Made by a program: the position numbers and the translations under genes
Assembly: GCA_959599615.1 (NCBI GenBank)
Contig: CAUGKA010000067.1
Span: 1-9,014, forward strand
Direction: 5' to 3'
DNA: 9,014 nucleotides
Source: an uncultured Collinsella sp.
Lineage (GTDB): Bacteria; Actinomycetota; Coriobacteriia; Coriobacteriales; Coriobacteriaceae
Shown here: positions 5,369 through 9,014 of the stretch, in pieces
Layout: each line of letters opens with the position of its first letter
Numbering within the stretch: the first letter of the stretch is position 1
Notes under the pieces: model-generated
Told to the model about the DNA's origin: nothing
Databases searched by the model: none
What the model saw: the letters and a program-made list of their open reading frames with translations, nothing else

Positions 5369-6250
5369 ATGACGGTCTTTATCCAATACCTGGTCAACGG
5401 CCTGTCCATGGGCAGCGTCTACGCCATCATCGCGTTGGGCTACACCATGGTCTATGGCATCGCCAAGATGCTGAACTTCGCTCACGGCGACGTTATCATG
5501 GTCGGTGCCTATGTCTCGTTCTGCGCCACGTCGTATTTCGGCCTCCCGGGCTGGGCATCTGTAATTCTCTCTTGTGTGGTCTGTACCGTTCTCGGTGTTC
5601 TCATCGAGGGTCTGGCATACAAGCCGCTGCGTCAGGCGGGCCCGCTGGCCGTTCTGATCACGGCCATCGGCGTGTCTTACTTCCTGCAGAACGCCGCGCA
5701 GCTTCTGTGGGGCGCCACGCCCAAGAACTTCACTTCGCTCGTCACCTTCCAGGTGCCGGAGTTCTTGGCCAAGTTCAATGTAAGCGCCGTCTCGCTCGTC
5801 ACCATCGTCGCCTGCCTGGTTATCATGGCCGGCCTGATGTTCTTTACAGGTAAGACCAAGATGGGCAAAGCCATGCGCGCCGTGTCCGAGGACAAAGCCG
5901 CCGCTCAGCTCATGGGCATCAACGTCAACCGTACCATCTCGATGACGTTTGCCATCGGCTCCGCCCTTGCCGCCATCGCCGGTGTGCTCCTGTGCTCCTA
6001 CTCGCCGGTCCTGCAACCCACCACGGGCGCCATGCCTGGCATCAAGGCCTTCGACGCCGCCGTCTTCGGCGGTATCGGCTCCATCCCCGGTGCCTTTGTC
6101 GGTGGCATTCTCATCGGCATCATCGAGGCGATGGCACAGGCTTACATTTCCACGAGCCTTGCCAACTCCATCGTCTTTGGTGTTCTGATCATCGTCCTGC
6201 TCGTCAAGCCTGCCGGCCTCTTGGGCAAGTACGTCCCCGAGAAGGTGTAG
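5369..6250 (+). CDS. livH: Branched-chain amino-acid ABC permease LivH
   Basis: Inner-membrane permease of 293 residues (family BPD_transp_2, like the 308-residue E. coli LivH), one half of the translocation pore. It has about eight hydrophobic segments. The LivH-typical N-terminus NGLSMGSVYAIIALGYTMVY occupies residues 10-29 and NFAHGD 36-41. The cytoplasmic coupling segment that docks to the ATPases is KMGKAMRAVSEDKAAAQLMGI (164-184), and the conserved GGIGSIPGAFVGG is at 234-246. The start at 5369 was chosen because GGGGG ends 9 nt upstream. The ATG at 5360 sits directly against that ribosome binding site, and a TTG at 5276 would translate through the intergenic hairpins. It heads the tightly packed livHMGF block. 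Substrate class is by family only. Confidence 0.95.
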   Translation: MTVFIQYLVNGLSMGSVYAIIALGYTMVYGIAKMLNFAHGDVIMVGAYVSFCATSYFGLPGWASVILSCVVCTVLGVLIEGLAYKPLRQAGPLAVLITAIGVSYFLQNAAQLLWGATPKNFTSLVTFQVPEFLAKFNVSAVSLVTIVACLVIMAGLMFFTGKTKMGKAMRAVSEDKAAAQLMGINVNRTISMTFAIGSALAAIAGVLLCSYSPVLQPTTGAMPGIKAFDAAVFGGIGSIPGAFVGGILIGIIEAMAQAYISTSLANSIVFGVLIIVLLVKPAGLLGKYVPEKV

Positions 6251-6259
6251 GTGAGCGTT

Positions 6260-7339
6260 ATGAAGTTTCTTAAAGACAAGCAGACGCGTCACGACTTTGT
6301 TACGTACGCCATGTGCCTTGTGGCGTTCGCCATCGTGTTCTTTATGCAGTCCAACCATATGATTCCGCGCATGATCGCCGGTCAGCTGGTTCCCATCACG
6401 GCCTATATCGTCATGGCCATCTCCCTTAACCTCGTCGTCGGCATCGCGGGCGACTTGTCGCTGGGCCATGCGGGCTTTATGAGTGTCGGTGCCTACACGG
6501 GCATCGTCACCGCGGTCGCCCTCGAGAGCGCCGTTCCCTCCGATCCGGTGCGCCTTATCATCAGTATCGTGGTCGGCGCCATCGCTGCCGCCATCTTGGG
6601 CTTCTTGATCGGCATCCCGGTCCTGCGCCTGAGCGGCGACTATCTGGCCATCGTGACCCTGGCTTTTGGCGAGATCATCAAAGAGATCGTCACCTGCCTT
6701 ATCGTGGGCGTCGACTCCCGCGGCCTGCATGTGATCTTTAACATCACAGGTAACTCCACGATCGACGACCTGCACCTGCTCGAGGACGGCACCGCCATCA
6801 TCAAGGGCGCCCAGGGCGCTTCGGGTGTGTCGACCTATTCGACCTTCCTTGCCGGCGCCATCCTGGTCATGGTCGCGCTCGTGATTGTACTCAACCTGGT
6901 CCGCAGCCGTACCGGCCGTGCCATTATGGCCGTGCGCGACAACAAGATCGCTGCCGAGTCCGTGGGTATCTCCGTCACCCAGTACCGCATGATCGCCTTC
7001 GTGGTTTCCGCCGCTCTCGCCGGTGCTGCCGGAGCCCTCTTCGGCGGTAACTTCTCGCAGCTCTCCGCCACTAAGTTCGACTTCAACACGTCCATCCTCA
7101 TCCTGGTGTTCGTGGTCCTGGGCGGTCTGGGCAATATGCGCGGCTCCGTCATCGCGGCGGCGTTGCTCACGGTGCTTCCCGAGCTGCTCCGTCAGTTCTC
7201 GGACTACCGCATGCTCATCTACGCCATCGTGCTGATTCTGGTCATGATCTTTACCAACAACCCGCAGCTCAAGGCGTTCTTCGCACGCATTAAGGATCGC
7301 TTTGCTCCCAAGAAGGAGGTGGCAGCCGATGCCCAGTAA
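6260..7339 (+). CDS. livM: Branched-chain amino-acid ABC permease LivM
   Basis: Second membrane permease, 359 residues, the partner of LivH. It has nine or ten hydrophobic segments, and LivM-type motifs are clear. GIAGDLSLGHAGFMSVGAYT lies at residues 61-80 and LRLSGDYLAIVTLAFGEI at 122-139. The coupling segment GRAIMAVRDNKIAAESVGI is at 219-237 and LGGLGNMRGSVIAA at 287-300. A hydrophilic basic tail (336-352) lies in the cytoplasm by prediction. The ATG at 6260 is preceded by AGGTGA, a perfect match to the anti-Shine-Dalgarno end. A GTG at 6251, directly abutting the livH stop and preceded by AGAAGG, is an equally plausible start and would add three residues. Either way translation is probably coupled to livH. 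The 3' end overlaps livG by 11 nt, and the livG ribosome binding site lies inside this gene. Confidence 0.95.
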   Translation: MKFLKDKQTRHDFVTYAMCLVAFAIVFFMQSNHMIPRMIAGQLVPITAYIVMAISLNLVVGIAGDLSLGHAGFMSVGAYTGIVTAVALESAVPSDPVRLIISIVVGAIAAAILGFLIGIPVLRLSGDYLAIVTLAFGEIIKEIVTCLIVGVDSRGLHVIFNITGNSTIDDLHLLEDGTAIIKGAQGASGVSTYSTFLAGAILVMVALVIVLNLVRSRTGRAIMAVRDNKIAAESVGISVTQYRMIAFVVSAALAGAAGALFGGNFSQLSATKFDFNTSILILVFVVLGGLGNMRGSVIAAALLTVLPELLRQFSDYRMLIYAIVLILVMIFTNNPQLKAFFARIKDRFAPKKEVAADAQ

Positions 7340-8189
7340 GTTTGAGTTCAACAAGGGCAAGATGGTCCCGTATCCTTCTGGCGCCATTGTCCCCGACCGC
7401 GACCTGGGCCAGCGCCCGGCGCTCGAGTGCATCCACCTGGGCATTGAGTTTGGCGGCCTCAAGGCGGTCGACGACTTTAGCCTAACCATCGGCAAGACCG
7501 AGATCGCCGGTCTCATCGGCCCCAACGGTGCCGGCAAGACCACGGTCTTCAACCTGCTCACCAAGGTGTACCAGCCCACGCATGGCACCATCCTGCTCGA
7601 TGGTGAGGACACCTCGGGCAAGTCGGTCTATCAGGTCAACCGCATGGGTATTGCCCGTACATTCCAGAACATTCGCCTGTTCAACACCATGACGGTGGAG
7701 GATAACGTCAAGGTCGGTCTTCACAATCAGGAGCGCTACTCCGGCTTTGAGGGCGTGCTGCGCCTGCCGACGTATTGGAAGCACGAGAAGGCCGCCCACG
7801 AGCGCGCCATGGAGCTGCTGTCCATTTTTGACATGGAGCACCTGGCAAATGAACAGGCCGGCTCGCTGCCTTACGGCGCTCAGCGTCGTCTGGAGATCGT
7901 CCGCGCGCTTGCCACCAACCCCAAGCTGCTGTTGCTCGACGAGCCTGCCGCCGGCATGAACCCGTCCGAGACCGCGGAGCTCATGGAGAACATCGTCAAG
8001 ATCCGCGACACCTTCGGCATCGCCATCATGCTTATCGAGCATGATATGTCGCTCGTTATGAACATCTGCGAGGGCATCTGCGTGCTTAACTTTGGCAAGG
8101 TTATCGCCAAGGGTACGGCCGAGGAAATCCAGAACAACGACGCCGTTATCGAGGCATATCTGGGCAAGCAGGATAAGGGGGAGAACTAA
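7329..8189 (+). CDS. livG: Branched-chain amino-acid ABC ATPase LivG
   Basis: Cytoplasmic ABC ATPase of 286 residues that powers the LivHM pore with LivF. Walker A GPNGAGKT is at residues 64-71, the Q-loop glutamine is Q113 in RTFQNIRLF, and the signature LPYGAQRRLEI (180-190) is the LivG-type variant of LSGGQ. Walker B LLLLDEP has D204/E205 and the switch histidine is H238 in IEHDM. The C-terminal LNFGKVIAKGTAEEI is typical of the subfamily. The ABC domain starts near residue 31, leaving about 25-30 extra N-terminal residues (KFEFNKGKMVPYPSGAIVP) compared with the 255-residue E. coli protein. AAGGAGGT ends 8 nt before the ATG at 7329 and fixes the start; a TTG at 7302 in the same frame lacks support. 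It overlaps livM by 11 nt and ends directly against livF. Confidence 0.96.
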   Translation: MPSKFEFNKGKMVPYPSGAIVPDRDLGQRPALECIHLGIEFGGLKAVDDFSLTIGKTEIAGLIGPNGAGKTTVFNLLTKVYQPTHGTILLDGEDTSGKSVYQVNRMGIARTFQNIRLFNTMTVEDNVKVGLHNQERYSGFEGVLRLPTYWKHEKAAHERAMELLSIFDMEHLANEQAGSLPYGAQRRLEIVRALATNPKLLLLDEPAAGMNPSETAELMENIVKIRDTFGIAIMLIEHDMSLVMNICEGICVLNFGKVIAKGTAEEIQNNDAVIEAYLGKQDKGEN

Positions 8190-8903
8190 ATGGCAGAGCC
8201 GATGCTTTCCGTCTACAACATCAACGTCTGGTACGGCGCCATCCACGCCATCAAGGACATCTCCTTTAACGTTAACGAGGGCGAGATCGTGGCCTTGATT
8301 GGTGCGAACGGTGCCGGCAAGTCCACAACGCTCAAGACCGTCTCGGGCTTGCTGCGTTCCAAGACCGGCTCCATCAAGTTTATGGGTGAGGACATTACCC
8401 ATACGCCCGCCGACAAGCTGGTGGGCAAGGGCCTGGCCCAGGTTCCCGAGGGACGTCGCGCCTTTTTGCAGATGACGGTTGAGGAGAACCTGGAGATGGG
8501 CGCCTATACGCAGCCCAAGTCCACGGTGGCTCCGGGCCTTGAGCGCGTCTACGAGCAGTTCCCGCGCCTGAAGGAGCGCCGTCGCCAGGTCGCCGGCACC
8601 CTTTCGGGCGGCGAGCAGCAGATGCTCGTTATGGGCCGCGCTCTTATGAGTAACCCTAAGCTGCTCATGCTCGATGAGCCCTCTATGGGCTTGGCACCGA
8701 TTCTGATTGAGCAGATCTTCCAGATCGTCGAGGACCTGCATAAGGCCGGGACCACGGTGCTCCTGGTCGAGCAAAACGCACAGATGGCGCTTTCCATCGC
8801 CACACGCGGCTATGTGCTCGAGACCGGCAAGATTACCATGACCGGCACCGGCCAAGAGCTCCTGCACGACGATAACGTTCGCAAAGCATATCTTGGTGGT
8901 TAG
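8190..8903 (+). CDS. livF: Branched-chain amino-acid ABC ATPase LivF
   Basis: Second ATPase of the importer, 237 residues, matching E. coli LivF in length. Walker A GANGAGKST is at residues 38-46. VPEGRR (85-90) is the LivF-type Q-loop region with Glu in place of Gln. The signature LSGGEQQ is at 138-144, Walker B LLMLDEP has D162/E163, and VEQN (193-196) replaces the usual switch histidine with Q195, as is normal for LivF. All motifs are intact, so it should form an active heterodimer with LivG. The ATG follows the livG TAA with no gap, and AGGGGGAG lies inside the livG 3' end, indicating translational coupling. It is the last gene of the block and is followed at once by a long hairpin. Confidence 0.97.
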   Translation: MAEPMLSVYNINVWYGAIHAIKDISFNVNEGEIVALIGANGAGKSTTLKTVSGLLRSKTGSIKFMGEDITHTPADKLVGKGLAQVPEGRRAFLQMTVEENLEMGAYTQPKSTVAPGLERVYEQFPRLKERRRQVAGTLSGGEQQMLVMGRALMSNPKLLMLDEPSMGLAPILIEQIFQIVEDLHKAGTTVLLVEQNAQMALSIATRGYVLETGKITMTGTGQELLHDDNVRKAYLGG

Positions 8904-8904
8904 A

Positions 8905-8936
8905 TAGTTACGGCGTTTTACCAAACGCCGTAACTA
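8905..8936 (+). terminator. Hairpin terminator after livF
   Basis: A perfect 14-bp inverted repeat, TAGTTACGGCGTTT (8905-8918) and AAACGCCGTAACTA (8923-8936), with a 4-nt loop, starts 2 nt after the livF stop. It is very likely the 3' end or a stabilising structure of the liv transcript. It lacks a following T-tract (CTTGACG), so termination may need Rho or the hairpin may mark a processed end. Confidence 0.6.
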
Positions 8937-8982
8937 CTTGACGCTGCAAGCCCGCTAGGGCGGCAATCTGCCTTTCAACTTC

Positions 8983-9011
8983 GGCGGCATGACCAGAAGG
9001 TCAATGCCGCC
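8983..9011. repeat. Second strong hairpin at the window end
   Basis: GGCGGCAT plus GACC (8983-8994) pairs with GGTC plus ATGCCGCC (8999-9011) over 12 bp with a one-base bulge (A9003) and an AGAA loop. GGCGGCA also occurs at 8959-8965 and could compete for the same 3' arm. It may be a terminator of a gene beyond the window, a leader structure or an intergenic palindromic repeat. The window ends at 9014, so its context is missing. Confidence 0.4.
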
Positions 9012-9014
9012 TCG

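Noticed and set aside
1333..8924. Long open frames antisense to real genes (for example minus strand 5345-7621, 7482-8924 and 2373-3713; plus strand 1333-2358).
   Set aside because: They arise from GC-rich codon bias opposite confident genes, have low-complexity compositions rich in Gly, Asp, Val and His or Arg, lack good ribosome binding sites and match no family I recognise.

Overview
The window is a compact, GC-rich (around 60% G+C by eye) bacterial chromosome segment with short intergenic gaps, strong Shine-Dalgarno sites and a heavy C/G third-position bias. Codon use, the Tat-type lipoprotein signals and the gene content would fit a Coriobacteriia actinobacterium such as Collinsella. That assignment is an inference from protein style, because there is no rRNA or other marker gene here.

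Left part, minus strand (45-2352). A 249-residue short-chain dehydrogenase/reductase (SDR) lies downstream of homoserine dehydrogenase (hom). A perfect 13-bp hairpin terminator separates them, so they are probably transcribed independently. The SDR closely resembles, from memory, the bile-acid enzyme BaiA. Hom carries the full NAD-binding, catalytic and C-terminal ACT regions and commits aspartate semialdehyde to threonine, methionine and isoleucine synthesis.

Right part, plus strand (2604-8903). A complete ABC importer of the branched-chain (hydrophobic) amino acid family follows: two tandem paralogous substrate-binding lipoproteins, permeases LivH and LivM, and ATPases LivG and LivF. The livH-livM-livG-livF block is tightly packed (a 9-nt gap or direct abutment, an 11-nt overlap, then 0 nt). 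Each binding-protein gene instead has its own roughly 250-270-bp upstream region and a hairpin in its leader. A strong hairpin sits between the second binding protein and livH. This arrangement suggests separate promoters and higher output for the binding proteins than for the membrane complex. The binding proteins would capture substrate outside the membrane, LivH/LivM would form the pore and LivG/LivF would power it. The divergent hom gene makes a precursor of isoleucine, so the locus pairs synthesis with uptake.

No mobile element, CRISPR array, tRNA or rRNA was seen, and no gene-free stretch exceeds 300 bases. The genes are of ordinary families. The points worth a second look are the BaiA-like SDR, a GTAAC/GAAAC motif repeated in the three liv control regions, patchy near-identity of the two binding-protein genes, and several strong hairpins lacking T-tracts. 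I did not find convincing evidence of a wholly new system.
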